A stretch of 64,000 bases of DNA from Planctomycetota bacterium (GCA_016719295.1 JADKAF010000001.1:2666001-2730000), one strand, 5' to 3'; shown: positions 42,784-55,217, numbered from the stretch's first letter. Translations and numbers: made by a program. The notes: generated by a model not told the origin, from the letters alone.

Positions 42784-45628
42784 TCAGCGCGCGTGCACGA
42801 GCTCGATCTCCTCGAGCTCTCCGCCCGCGCGCGCGTCGATGACGACGCCCTGGTTCGGATCAGAGCCAGCGTAGATGCGGTAGTGATCGGGATAGAGCCG
42901 CCGCAGCTCGAAGCGTCCATCGCCGCCCGTGGTCGCTTCGCGCCGGCCCTTGCCGCCAGGCTCGGTCACGCCGTTCACCTCGACGCCGGTGACCGGCTTC
43001 CCGGAGGCATCGCGGACGATGCCGCGCACGACGCCCGAGGGCCTGAGGCGGAGATCGAAGCCCGAGATGTCCTCGCCGAGGGCGAGCTCGCGGCTCGCGC
43101 GGATGCTCGAGCCGTAATCCTCGGCGCGCACGTAGACCTGCAAGGTCCCCGGGCGCAGACCTTCGAAGCGGAAGCGGCCCGCGTCATCCGCCAACGAGGT
43201 GTCCTCGGCATCCCCGTGGAAGAGGAAGATCGGCGCTCCGGCGAGCGGCGCGCCGTCGGGCCCGTAGATGGTGCCGGAGAGCGTCGCCCCGCGCTCCAGC
43301 GTCATATCGCGGCGCAGCATCCCATCCAGCGAGAGCCCGTCCAGCTCGAAGGGCAGATAGCCCGCGGCCTGCGCGTACAGCGTGTGCTCGCCGTGCAGCG
43401 CGCGCTCGATGCGATAGCTGCCGTCCGCGCCGCTCTCGACGTGATGCTGCGAAGCAGACGCGAGCTTCGAGCTCAGCGTCACCGTGGCCCCCGCGATCGG
43501 CGCGCCCATGCCATCCACGATGCGACCGAAGAGCCCGGCTCCCGCGCCGAGGCGCAGCACGAGCTCGCCGAGGTCGCTGCCGTTCGCGAGGAAAAGTCCG
43601 CGGAGCGCCGCGTTCCCGCCTTCTTCCGCGTTCGCCACGAGATCGAGCTCGCCCGGAGTCAGGCCGACCATGGCGAAGCGACCGCTCGCGTCCGTCTGCA
43701 CCCGCTGCTGCTCATCGCCCGTGCGCACCGCGATCACGGTGGCGTTCTCCGCCGGCCGACCTTCGAGGTCGAAGACCGTGCCCGCGACCCTCGCTCCGCG
43801 CGGCAGCACGAGATCCACCTCCCGTTCGTCACCCGGAGCCAGAGCACACTCGCGGTCCTCGCCCGCGAGATGCTCGGGATGCGAGGCGCTCACGCGATAG
43901 CGCCCGGGCCAGACGCCCAGGAACTCGTAGCGCCCCTCCGCATCGGCCTCCACCGTGCGCCGTGCTTCGAAGATGCCCGCCGCCCCGTGTATTGCGTCTT
44001 CCACGAATGGCAGGCCGCGCAGGATATGCGCGAAGTTCCCGTCGGCGCCCATCGACAGCGAGACCGCGGGAGCCTCGTAGGTGACCACCTGGGTCGACGG
44101 TTCTTGCGCCGAACGCCCGAGTGTCAGGACGGGCGAGCTCAGTTGAACGCGGAACGCGGCGCTCCGCCCGACACGCGACTGGATGATCCGTGCGAAGTCC
44201 CCGAGAAAGACCTCTCCAGACTGGCCGTTCGCGTTACCCCACGCGATGCCGCGGTTATCGAGCTGCTCGATCGTGCGCTCTTCCCACTGCAGCGCGACCA
44301 TCGCTCCGCCGACCCCGCGCCCCGTCTCGTCGACGACGCGCCCGCGCACGACGCAAGCCCGCTCGAGGCGCAGAGCGATGTCCTCGCGCTTCGCGGCGAC
44401 GTCGAGCTCGACGACGAGAAGGGCGAAGAAGCGGCGATCGGCGCTGCGCGCGAAGAGCTCCAGCGAGCGCTTCGCGTCGAGGCGCGGACGGAAGCGGAAG
44501 CGCCCGGAGGCATCGCTCTTCTCGACGCCGAAGCCGCGCAGCTCCACTTCGACCTCGGCCTGCGGCAGGCCGCCCTCGAGCACGGTGCCCGCGAGCGTCG
44601 CGTGCTCGGTCAGCACGTGATCCAGCTTCTCGTCGCGCCGCACTTGGAGGAGCTCCGGCTCCGCGGCGGAGAAGTAGTGCTCGCGCGCGAACGCGAGCTG
44701 ATAGCGCGCGCCGAAGCGCAGGCCAGGAACGCGATAAGCACCCACGGCATCCGTGACCGTCGTGCGCTGGGCCAGGGGATCGATCCGCCCGTCCTCCCAC
44801 GCCGCGGCGCGGCAGCTCAGCTCGACGCCCGAGAGCGGAAGCCCCGCGCTGTCGCGGACGAGCCCTTCGACGAAATGCCCGGCGACGAGGGCGAGGCGCA
44901 GCCCGCCCGGAGGAGCGCTCTCGATCTCGCTGCGCGTGAGCGGCGCCGCCAGCGTGCGCTGCCCGTCGTGCGCGTCGAGGAGCAGCTCGCCTTCCGGCAG
45001 ATCCTCCAGCGCGAAGCGCCCTTCGGCATCGGCGGTCCACGTGCGCGCGACGGTCCACTGCGGCAACGCCGGCGAGGCCGAGGCTCCCAGGTCGCCTGCG
45101 GTGAGTTTCCAGCCGCCCGAGCGAACGCGGGCTTTCCCTAGGTTGCTCGCGTCGAGCACGAGCTCGGTGAGGGCGAAACTCTGGTGCACCGTCGGCTCTC
45201 CCGCAGGTGCGACGCTCGCGGATCCTCCGCGGCTCGGCGGCGCCACCGCGGGCAACGAGAGGACGAGGGGCTGTTCGGGCGCCACCTCCTGCGGCGGCGT
45301 CGCGGGGCGCGTGAAGAGCACGAGCGTCGCGCCTGGAACGGGAGCGCCATCCGGAGAGATCACGAGGCCTGCGCCTTGCTCGGCGGTGCGCGTCGTGCGC
45401 GAGCCGGTCGCGGATCCGGCGGCGCCGCGCGGGAGGTGCTGGGCGTTGCCTTGCGCCCCGAGCCAGCCCTCGCGGGACGCGAGCTCCGCTTCGGAGGCGA
45501 GAGTCGCCGAAGCGGCGACCTCGTCGCTGCCCCCCGGATCCCAGAGCGACGAACGCTCCCGCCGCCATCGCGCCCAGCGCGAGGCAGAGCCCGATCCACA
45601 CTCGTCGCGTTCCCTGAGCCTGCGGCAT
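42784..45628 (-). CDS. Carboxypeptidase-regulatory-like repeat protein, copy 2, frameshifted at a C6 run
   Basis: Same architecture as its neighbour. The signal anchor (WIGLCLALGAMAAGAFVALG) is read in one frame from ATG 45628 and the rest in another frame to 42784. The switch coincides with a run of six C at 45530-45535 (six G on the coding strand). Removing one G would give GSGGSDEVAAS, aligning with the corresponding stretch of the paralogue. Joined length about 947 residues. Either a base-calling error in a homopolymer or slipped-strand (phase-variable) switching of export. Repeats and C-terminus are nearly identical to copy 1. Confidence 0.78.
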
Positions 45629-45893
45629 CTCCTGCTCCTCGACGGGGCGCGGACGGGAGGCACCGTGCGCGCGCGCCCCGATCCTAGCCCGAGATTCCCT
45701 CTCGCGCGTCAAGCGCAGGTCAAGCGGACGCAGGGTGCGCGGCGGGAGGAGCGGCGCGCGGACGCGAGGGTCCGCGGGGAGTTCCGACGGCCTCGGGATT
45801 CCCTCCGCGCCGCGCGCTCCTCCACCTCAAGCCCAGTCGCGCCGACGGTCGATCCCGAAACGGTTCTCCCCCGCCCGACACCCCTCGGCACGC

Positions 45894-48389
<2,496 letters not shown>

Positions 48390-48497
48390 CGCCGCTCGAG
48401 CTCGATCCATCCGCGGCGGCGATTCCTCGCGGCGATTTTCGCCCCACGCGGACCGCGCGACTTGCCGACGCTCTCCGGCGCCCTACGCTGCGACGGC

Positions 48498-49625
48498 ATG
48501 AGCTACGACGCCCTCGCCGCCGCCGAGCAGGTAGCGGACCTCGCCCGCGTGCATGCCCTCGCCGTCGATCGCGATGGCGCGTTCCCGACCGCGACCCTGG
48601 AGGCTGCTCGCGCGGCGGGATTGCTCGGCTTGATCTCGGCCCGCGCCGTCGGAGGTCAAGGCGGCTCGCTCGCCGACGCGGCGGCGGTGATCGAGCGGCT
48701 CGCGCGTGAGTGCGGCAGCAGCGCCATGGTGCTCACCATGCACTATTGCGGCACCGCGGTGATCGAGGCGCACGGCGCCGACGAAGCTCGTCGCGCGATC
48801 GCCGAGGGGCGCCATCTCTCGACGCTCGCGTTCAGCGAAGCGGGCTCGCGCTCGCACTTCTGGGCGCCGCTCGGCAGCGCGCGCGCGGAGGGCGAGACCA
48901 TCGTGCTCGACGCGGAGAAGAGCTGGATCACCTCGGCTCGAGAGGCCGACGCCTACGTCTGGTCGAGCCGCCCGTCGAGCGACACGGGCGCGAGCACGCT
49001 CTGGCTCGTGCCGCGCGGGAGCGCCGGGCTCGAGATCGCCGGTGGCTTCGACGGGCTCGGGCTCCGCGGGAACGACTCCGCGCCGGTCCGTGCGCGCGGC
49101 GTGCGCCTCGCCGCCGCGCAGCGTCTCGGCGCCGAGGGCGCCGGCTTCGAGATCATGATGGGCACCGTGCTGCCGACCTTCGCGCTGCTGATCTCCGCGG
49201 GCTCGCTCGGCCTCGCCGAAGGTCTCGTGCAGAAGACCGCGGCGCACGCAAGCGGCACGCGCTGGGCGCACCTCGGCGAGAAGAGCGCGCTCGCCGATCT
49301 GCCGACCATTCGCGCGTACCTCGCGCGCATGCGCATCCGCGTCGATCAGGCCAAGGCGCTGTGGCGCGAGGCGCTCGCCGCCGTCGCGAGCGGTCGCCCC
49401 GACGCCATGCTGCTCGTGCTCGAGACGAAGGCCTCGGCCGCCGATGCCGCGGGCGAGGTCGGGGATCTCGCGATGCGCGTCTGCGGCGGCATGGCCTTCC
49501 GCAAGGAGGTCGGCGTCGAGCGGCTCTTCCGCGACGCGCGCGCGGCCATGGTGATGGCCCCGACCAGCGACCAGCTCTACGACTTCATCGGCAAGGCGCT
49601 CTGCGGCTTGCCGCTCTTCGGCTGA
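48498..49625 (+). CDS. Acyl-CoA dehydrogenase-family flavoprotein
   Basis: 375 residues. ACAD fold: N-terminal helical domain (EAARAAGLLGLISARAVGGQ is the usual GlfG-type entry), middle beta domain (STLAFSEAGSRSHFW, SWITSAREADAYVW) and C-terminal helical bundle (LARMRIRVDQAKALWREALA, VCGGMAFRKEVGVERLFRDA). SEAGS in place of the typical TEP-GSD, and WITSA in place of WITN/WITS-G, leave the substrate open: relatives include DszC/SfnB-type flavin monooxygenases as well as dehydrogenases. It begins a tight three-gene set; the next start is 15 bases after its stop. Confidence 0.85.
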   Translation: MSYDALAAAEQVADLARVHALAVDRDGAFPTATLEAARAAGLLGLISARAVGGQGGSLADAAAVIERLARECGSSAMVLTMHYCGTAVIEAHGADEARRAIAEGRHLSTLAFSEAGSRSHFWAPLGSARAEGETIVLDAEKSWITSAREADAYVWSSRPSSDTGASTLWLVPRGSAGLEIAGGFDGLGLRGNDSAPVRARGVRLAAAQRLGAEGAGFEIMMGTVLPTFALLISAGSLGLAEGLVQKTAAHASGTRWAHLGEKSALADLPTIRAYLARMRIRVDQAKALWREALAAVASGRPDAMLLVLETKASAADAAGEVGDLAMRVCGGMAFRKEVGVERLFRDARAAMVMAPTSDQLYDFIGKALCGLPLFG

Positions 49626-49640
49626 ACGGCGAGGCCTCCC

Positions 49641-50497
49641 ATGAATGACGCGCTCGTGCTCGGTGCGGTGGCCTACGACGCGAAGGTCGTCACGATCTGG
49701 GACGGCTTCCAACGCTGGTTCGCGGCCCGGGCCTCGACTTCGACTACGTGCTCTATACGAACTACGAGCGCCAGGTGGAGCAGCACCTGCGCGGCGCGTT
49801 CGACGTCGCGTGGAACTCGCCGCTCGCCTGGCTGCAAGCCGAGGCCGCGGCCCGCGCGGCCGGCCGCACGGCGCGCGCGATCGCGATGCGCGACACCGAC
49901 CAGGACCTGCGCTCGCTGCTCGTCGTGCGCAGCGCGAGCGCGATTCGCGCGCTCGAGGATCTCCGCGGCAAGACGATCGGCGTCGGCGCCGGCGATTCGC
50001 CCCAGGCGACGCTGATCCCGCTGCAGCACTTGGCGGAGCGCGGCCTCGAGGCCGGACGCGACTTCCGCGTGCAGCGCTTCGACGTGCTGGTCGGGAAGCA
50101 CGGCGATCACGTCGGCGGCGAGCGCGACGCCGCGCGCGCGCTGATGGCCGGCGAGGTCGATGCGGCGTGCATGATCGACGGCAATCACCTCGTCTTCACG
50201 AACGAGGGCACGCTGCCGCGCGGCGCGACGCGCGTCCTCGACGCCACGGCGCTCTACGATCACTGCAACTTCACCGTGCTCGACGGCGCACCGGAGCGTG
50301 CGGTCGCGCGCCTCCAGGAGCTGCTGCTCGGCATGCGCTACGAAGACCCCGCCGTGCGCCCGCTGCTCGACCTCGAGGGCTTGAAGGCCTGGCGTCCCGC
50401 GCGCACGAGCGGCTACGCGCTGCTCGAGCGCGCGTGCGCGCGCACCGGCGAGCTCGCCTCGTTCGTCCAGCGCGTTACCCGCGCACGCCGCTCGTGA
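49641..50497 (+). CDS. Cytosolic periplasmic-binding-protein-like protein (PhnD/SsuA/NMT1-like), frameshifted near 49728
   Basis: Two frames combine to about 285 residues. From ATG 49641 the frame encodes MNDALVLGAVAYDAKVVTIW and onward to the first helix; from about 49728 the coding continues one base off, GLDFDYVLYTNYERQVEQHL to the stop at 50497. One extra base in the CCCGGG context at 49726-49731 would restore it. The fold matches type 2 binding proteins: AFDVAWNSPLAWLQA, DLRGKTIGVGAGDSPQATLI, GEVDAACMIDGNHLVF. No signal peptide is present, so it is probably a cytosolic ligand sensor or enzyme-like protein rather than a transport component. It overlaps the next gene by GTGA. Confidence 0.75.
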
Positions 50498-51729
50498 ACG
50501 ACGCACGCGGGGGCGAACGCGCGATCGACCTCGAGGCGCTCGACCTCGATCGCGGCGCGGCGCTGCTGTTGCGCGCCGCCCTGCTGCCGCTCGCGCCGGG
50601 CGAGAAGCTGTACGTGCGCGGCAGCGCGCCGGCGCTCGCGCATCACCTGCGGGCCTGGGCGCGCGCGGAAGGGCACGGGTTCGCCGAGCTCGCGTCGCGC
50701 GCAGGCGACGAGCGGAGCGCGGCTCCGCCCGCCGTGGCCGTGCTCACGCGCGGCACGGCACCCGACGCGCGCTGGGCCGGCGCCGAGCGCGCCGGCGGAG
50801 CTTCACCCGCGCAAGCGGTCGCGGAAGCTCCCGCGCGCTGGGGGCTCGCGGCGCGCGGCGCGGCCGTGGAAGCCGGCAGCCCCGAGATCCGCTTCGCTCT
50901 CAGCCGCCGCGACGAGCTCTGGACCGACGACGCGCCGGAGCTCTATCGCCAAGCGGCGGCTGCACAGTGGGATCCCGAGCGCGCGATCCCGTGGCACGCG
51001 CCGCGCACGCACCCCGACCTCGTCGAGGAGGCGCTGGTGCAGGTGCTCACTTATCTCATCGAGAACGAGACCGCGGCCCTGCTCGTACCGGTGCGCTTCT
51101 GTGCGCAGATCCACCCGCAGTTCCGCGAGATCCAGCAGCTCCTCGCGATCCAAGCCGCCGACGAAGCGCGGCACATCGAGGTCTTCTCGCGTCGCGCGCG
51201 AGCGGCGCGCACCGAGCTCGGACTCTCGACGAGCGGCGGCCAGGCGTCGTTGAAGACGCTGCTGGACGAGCCCGACTTCGCGCTGGCGAGCTTCCTCCTC
51301 AGCGTGCTGGGCGAGGGCTCCTTCGTGCATCTCCTGGGCTTCCTGCACGTGCATGCGCCGGACGAGACGACGCGCGTCCTCATGCACCTCGTCGCGCAGG
51401 ACGAAGTGCGCCACGTCGCCTTCGGCATGTCGCATCTCGAGCGCCACGTGCGCCACGACCCGACGCTGCTCGCGCGCCTGCGCCTCGCCGTCGAGCGTCG
51501 CCACGAGGCGCTGCGCCACACCGCGGGTCTCAACGCCGAGGTCTTCGACGCGCTCGTGATCCTCGCCGCCGGCGAGCTCAGCCCACTCGCGATCGAGCGC
51601 GGCTACGCCGCCGTCTCCGGTCTCGTCGAGCAGATGGACGCGGGACGCCGCGCGCGCCTGCGGCGCTTGGGCTTCGACGAGCGCGACGCCGCGGCCCTGA
51701 GCGGCTTGCACACGCGGAACTTCATGTAG
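50494..51729 (+). CDS. TusA-like N-terminal domain fused to a ferritin-like diiron domain
   Basis: 411 residues from GTG 50494. The N-terminal 75 residues (EALDLDRGAALLLRAALLPL, PGEKLYVRGSAPALAHHLRA) resemble the TusA/SirA fold but lack the conserved Cys-Pro. From about residue 150 a four-helix carboxylate diiron bundle is visible: ENETAALLV then ADEARHIEVF, and GEGSFVHLLGF then QDEVRHVAFGMSHLERH, giving two E ... ExxH pairs. Such bundles activate O2 or act as oxidases and hydroxylases. The third gene of the unit with the ACAD-like and binding-protein-like genes. Confidence 0.75.
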   Translation: MNDARGGERAIDLEALDLDRGAALLLRAALLPLAPGEKLYVRGSAPALAHHLRAWARAEGHGFAELASRAGDERSAAPPAVAVLTRGTAPDARWAGAERAGGASPAQAVAEAPARWGLAARGAAVEAGSPEIRFALSRRDELWTDDAPELYRQAAAAQWDPERAIPWHAPRTHPDLVEEALVQVLTYLIENETAALLVPVRFCAQIHPQFREIQQLLAIQAADEARHIEVFSRRARAARTELGLSTSGGQASLKTLLDEPDFALASFLLSVLGEGSFVHLLGFLHVHAPDETTRVLMHLVAQDEVRHVAFGMSHLERHVRHDPTLLARLRLAVERRHEALRHTAGLNAEVFDALVILAAGELSPLAIERGYAAVSGLVEQMDAGRRARLRRLGFDERDAAALSGLHTRNFM

Positions 51730-51791
51730 CGCCACCGCGCGCGCGGGCGATCGTCGACGAGCGCGTGCCGGGCGGATCGCCCGCGCCGGTC

Positions 51792-53966
51792 TCAGCGCGC
51801 CGACGAGCACAGCCACCGACGCAGCACGTGCCGCAGCGTCGGCAGGTCGATCGGCTTCGCGAGATAGTCGTCCATGCCGACCTCCAGGCAGCGCTCGCGG
51901 TCGCCCTTCACGGCGTTGGCGGTGAGCGCGACGATCGGTAGGCGCTGCCCCGTGCCTTCCTCGCGCTCGCGCAGCGCGAGCGTCGCCTCGAAGCCGTCCA
52001 TCTCCGGCATCTGGCAGTCCATGAACACGAGCTCGAAGCGCTCTTGCTCGAGGCGCTGGAGGGCCTCTATGCCGTGGTTGGCGACCTCTACCTTCAGGCC
52101 CTCTTTCTCGAGGAGGCGGCGCGCGACGAGCTGGTTCACGCGGTTGTCCTCGACGAGGAGCACGCGGCGGCCCACGTAGCTCGGCGCGGCCTTGACCTCG
52201 CTCTCGGAGCCCTCGTCGATGCCGTCCTGCGGAGCGAGGCCAAGCAGCCGCGCCGTCGAGTTGAAGAGCCGACGCGTGCGCCAGGGTCGCTCGAGGAGGA
52301 GCGAGAAGCCCTCGCGCTCGTGCTGCCTGCTCGCCCCGAAGGGCACGAGGCCGATCACCGGCGGCGCGTTGTTCACCTGACGCCGCAAGGAGCTCATCCA
52401 CTGGCCGCAGAGATCTCCGAGGCTCTCGCGATCGAGATAGACGAGCTCGAAGGGCTGGACATCGTGCGTGGTGCTGCGCAGGCGCGAAGCCGCTTCCTTC
52501 AGGTCGTAGGCGAGCTCGGGCCGCAGCCCCCACGTGGAGAGCTGCTCGATCATCAGCTCGCCCTCGGGGCGATAGCCGTGCACGACGAGGACACGCCGAC
52601 GCGGCAGGCGCGGAGCGCGGGTCGGGCGGCTCGCCGTGCGCATGAGCCGCACGGTGAACCAGAAGGTGCTGCCGATCCCCTCCGAGCCCTCGGCACCGAT
52701 CTCTCCGCCCATCAGGTGCGCGAGCTGCTTGCAGATCGCCAGACCGAGACCCGTGCCGCCATAGCGCCGCGTGGTCGACGAGTCCGCTTGCGTGAAGGCC
52801 TCGAAGAGCTCGCTCGGATCGTCGCGCAGGCCGATGCCGGTGTCGCAGACGCGGAAGCCGATGTCGACGAAGTCGGGGCCTTCCAAGAGCTTGCGCGCAT
52901 GCACGGAGACTTGCCCACGCGAGGTGAACTTGACCGCGTTGGCGACGAGGTTGGTCAGGATCTGCCGCACGCGCAGCGGGTCGCCCTGCACGTAGCGCGG
53001 CAGGTTCGGCGCGAACACCGCGGCCAAGCGCAGGCCCTTCGCCTGCGCCGGCTGCGCGAAGGTCTGCAGCACTTCGTCGCAGAGGTTCAGCAGATCGAAC
53101 TCGATGTGCTCGAGCTCGAAGCGGCACGCCTCGATCTTCGAGAAATCCAGGATGTCGTTGATGAGCCCGAGCAGCGACTCCGCGGAGGTCTTCAGCGTCG
53201 CGACGTAGCCGCGCTGCGTCTCGTCGAGGTCCGTGCCGGCGAGCAGATGCGCGATCCCGATCACGCCGTTCAGCGGCGTCCGGATCTCGTGGCTCATGTT
53301 GGCCAGGAACTCGGACTTCGCGCGCGAGGCGCTCTCGGCGACGTCGCGCGCCGACTCCAGCGCCTCGGTGCGCTCGACCTCTTCGCTGACGTCGCGCAGC
53401 ACGACGACCCCGCCCAAGCAGGCGTCGTCACGGCGCACCGGGTCGAAGGCGAACGCGAGCGCGACCTGCTCGCCGTCCTTGCGCACGAAGAAGAGCTCGT
53501 CGACCTTGAAGGGCACGCCGGCACGCAGCGCGGCGAGGCTGTCGAAGCTCTCGCCCTGCAGCAGACGCAGCAGGTCCTGCCCGCGCAGCTCCGCTTCCCT
53601 GGCCCCGAGCAAGCGCAGTCCCGCCGGGTTGATCGACGTCACCCGTCCCATCTCGTCGAGCGTGGCGAGGCCCTCGCCGACGGCGTTGATCGAGGCGCGC
53701 AGCTTCTCGCGCTCCTCCGCGAGCTGGCTCTCCTGCGAGCTGCGCAGCTCCTCGACCACCGTCTCCATCTCGCGCGTCGCGAGCTCGACGGAGCGGCCGC
53801 TGAGCTCCTGCTCTTCGTCCGCCGCGCGATAGGCCTCGTCGATCTTCTCCAGCACGAGCCGCCAGGTGTCGATGTCGGCGGGCCGGCACGTCGGAGAAAG
53901 GCCGAGGTCCTGCAGCTGGCGATGCAGGAGGCGCGTGAGCGGAGCAGCGGTGCGCGGGATTTGCAC
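51792..53966 (-). CDS. Hybrid sensor histidine kinase with PAS, degenerate and intact receiver domains
   Basis: 724 residues, GTG start directly after the FIST gene stop. No membrane helix. Coiled coil about 40-90, PAS about 95-200 (INPAGLRLLGAREAELRGQD), HisKA with SHEIRTPLNG near 225, HATPase (VCDTGIGLRDD, GGTGLGLAICKQLAHLMGG). Then a receiver-like segment lacking the acidic pocket (RVLVVHGYRPEGELM) and a complete receiver (VLLVEDNRVNQL, LVFMDCQMPEMDGFEA, AKPID). The input is probably the adjacent FIST protein. Output partner unknown. Confidence 0.93.
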   Translation of the reverse strand: MQIPRTAAPLTRLLHRQLQDLGLSPTCRPADIDTWRLVLEKIDEAYRAADEEQELSGRSVELATREMETVVEELRSSQESQLAEEREKLRASINAVGEGLATLDEMGRVTSINPAGLRLLGAREAELRGQDLLRLLQGESFDSLAALRAGVPFKVDELFFVRKDGEQVALAFAFDPVRRDDACLGGVVVLRDVSEEVERTEALESARDVAESASRAKSEFLANMSHEIRTPLNGVIGIAHLLAGTDLDETQRGYVATLKTSAESLLGLINDILDFSKIEACRFELEHIEFDLLNLCDEVLQTFAQPAQAKGLRLAAVFAPNLPRYVQGDPLRVRQILTNLVANAVKFTSRGQVSVHARKLLEGPDFVDIGFRVCDTGIGLRDDPSELFEAFTQADSSTTRRYGGTGLGLAICKQLAHLMGGEIGAEGSEGIGSTFWFTVRLMRTASRPTRAPRLPRRRVLVVHGYRPEGELMIEQLSTWGLRPELAYDLKEAASRLRSTTHDVQPFELVYLDRESLGDLCGQWMSSLRRQVNNAPPVIGLVPFGASRQHEREGFSLLLERPWRTRRLFNSTARLLGLAPQDGIDEGSESEVKAAPSYVGRRVLLVEDNRVNQLVARRLLEKEGLKVEVANHGIEALQRLEQERFELVFMDCQMPEMDGFEATLALREREEGTGQRLPIVALTANAVKGDRERCLEVGMDDYLAKPIDLPTLRHVLRRWLCSSAR

Positions 53967-55097
53967 TCAGCCCTCCGCGATCTCGAGGAGGGTGAACGAC
54001 TCGCCGTAGAGCTCGCCTTCGCCGCCGACGCGCGCGAGGAGCGCTCCGGCGCTCACGCCGCCGATCAGCGACATCGTTTGCGGGAGCACGGCGCGCGCGG
54101 CCTCGACCTCTTCCGGCGCGCGCAGGCCCATCACCAGATGGCGCCCGCGCTGCCCGAAGGCGAGCACGCAGCCGCTCTGCTCGCCGCGCATGCCGCGGGA
54201 GAGGCGCTCGGCGGCGCGCGCGGCGCCGTCGATCAGCGCTTGCTTGCGCGCGCGCAGGAACTGCACCTCCGCCCCCTGCGGGACCTCGCCCGAGAAGCTG
54301 AGCGCGATGCCGTGCTCGTCCATCCCGACCACGCTGCGCACGGCGACGGCGCCGTCGCGGCTCGGATCGTGGAGCCCGAGCGGCATGCGCAGCGCCGCTT
54401 CGAGGAGCGCGGCTCCGCCGCGGCCGAGATACTCCTCGTAGACGCGCACGACGGGCCGATCGTCGAGCTCGTAGACCCACGGGCCGCTCGCGCGCGTGAC
54501 GCGGCGCCGCGGGCCGAAGCGCTGCCAGCCCTTGCTCACGGCGCCGCGCACGTGGACGCGCTCTCCGTACAAGCCGACGGCGACGATGCAATGCCCGTGC
54601 GCGCCGTCGTTGTCGAGCACCGCCGAGAGGCCGCCTTGCTCGAGCGCGAGCCCGCCGGCGACGACGGTGCCGGGCGGGAGGCTCGAGCCGAGGCCGCGGA
54701 GCAGGCTCGTGCTGCGCAGCACGCTGCCGTCGGCGCAGAGCAGGACCGCTTGGAGCTCGGGGTGATCGAGCTGCGAGCCGAGCTCGATGCCGGCCTGATG
54801 CGACTGCTCGGCGCGCAGGAGCTGCACGCTGGCGCGCCGCAGCCGGGACTGCTCGAAGCGCAGGGCCGCGCACGCGAGCGCTCCCTCTGCACACGGGCCG
54901 TCGAGATACGGGTGCGGCGTCGATGCGCCGAGGATCGCCGCGCGCGGGAACATGGTCCGCAGCTCGTGCAGGTGGCCACCCGGGCTCGGCCCCGGTGCGC
55001 CGAAGGCGAGCACGAGGGTGCTCTCCCCGTCGAACCAAGGGACGCTTGGCAAGGCCGATGCGCCCGGCCCACCTAGCTCGAACACCGCCGCGATCAC
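53967..55097 (-). CDS. FIST-domain sensory protein
   Basis: 376 residues from GTG 55097, preceded by a good ribosome site (CAGGAG). FIST_N (about 1-190: AAILGASTPHPYLDGP, CIVAVGLYGERVHVRGAVSK) and FIST_C (about 200-370: PVVRVYEEYLGRG, CVLAFGQRGRHLV, GGVSAGALLARVGGEGELYG) are recognised. FIST domains are small-ligand (proposed amino-acid) sensors often found with histidine kinases. The stop is immediately adjacent to the hybrid kinase start. Confidence 0.88.
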   Translation of the reverse strand: MIAAVFELGGPGASALPSVPWFDGESTLVLAFGAPGPSPGGHLHELRTMFPRAAILGASTPHPYLDGPCAEGALACAALRFEQSRLRRASVQLLRAEQSHQAGIELGSQLDHPELQAVLLCADGSVLRSTSLLRGLGSSLPPGTVVAGGLALEQGGLSAVLDNDGAHGHCIVAVGLYGERVHVRGAVSKGWQRFGPRRRVTRASGPWVYELDDRPVVRVYEEYLGRGGAALLEAALRMPLGLHDPSRDGAVAVRSVVGMDEHGIALSFSGEVPQGAEVQFLRARKQALIDGAARAAERLSRGMRGEQSGCVLAFGQRGRHLVMGLRAPEEVEAARAVLPQTMSLIGGVSAGALLARVGGEGELYGESFTLLEIAEG

Positions 55098-55217
55098 GGG
55101 ATCTCCTGCACCTCGAACGAATCGCTGCAGGCTGCATCGACGCGCCAAGCTCCGGCCCTTGACTCGAAGGCGCGCCTCCGATCGAGGAGGATCAGGGCCC
55201 CCTGGAAAGGTTTTCGC

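Larger units (their letters stand above)
39855..45628 (-). repeat. Tandem gene duplication with mosaic divergence
   Basis: The two repeat-protein genes share long near-identical stretches: the 3' parts (39870-41000 with 42800-43930), and a block around 41400-41480 with 44280-44360. They differ almost completely in 41040-41400 versus 43960-44280. The 100-base spacer between them is unique. Confidence 0.75.
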
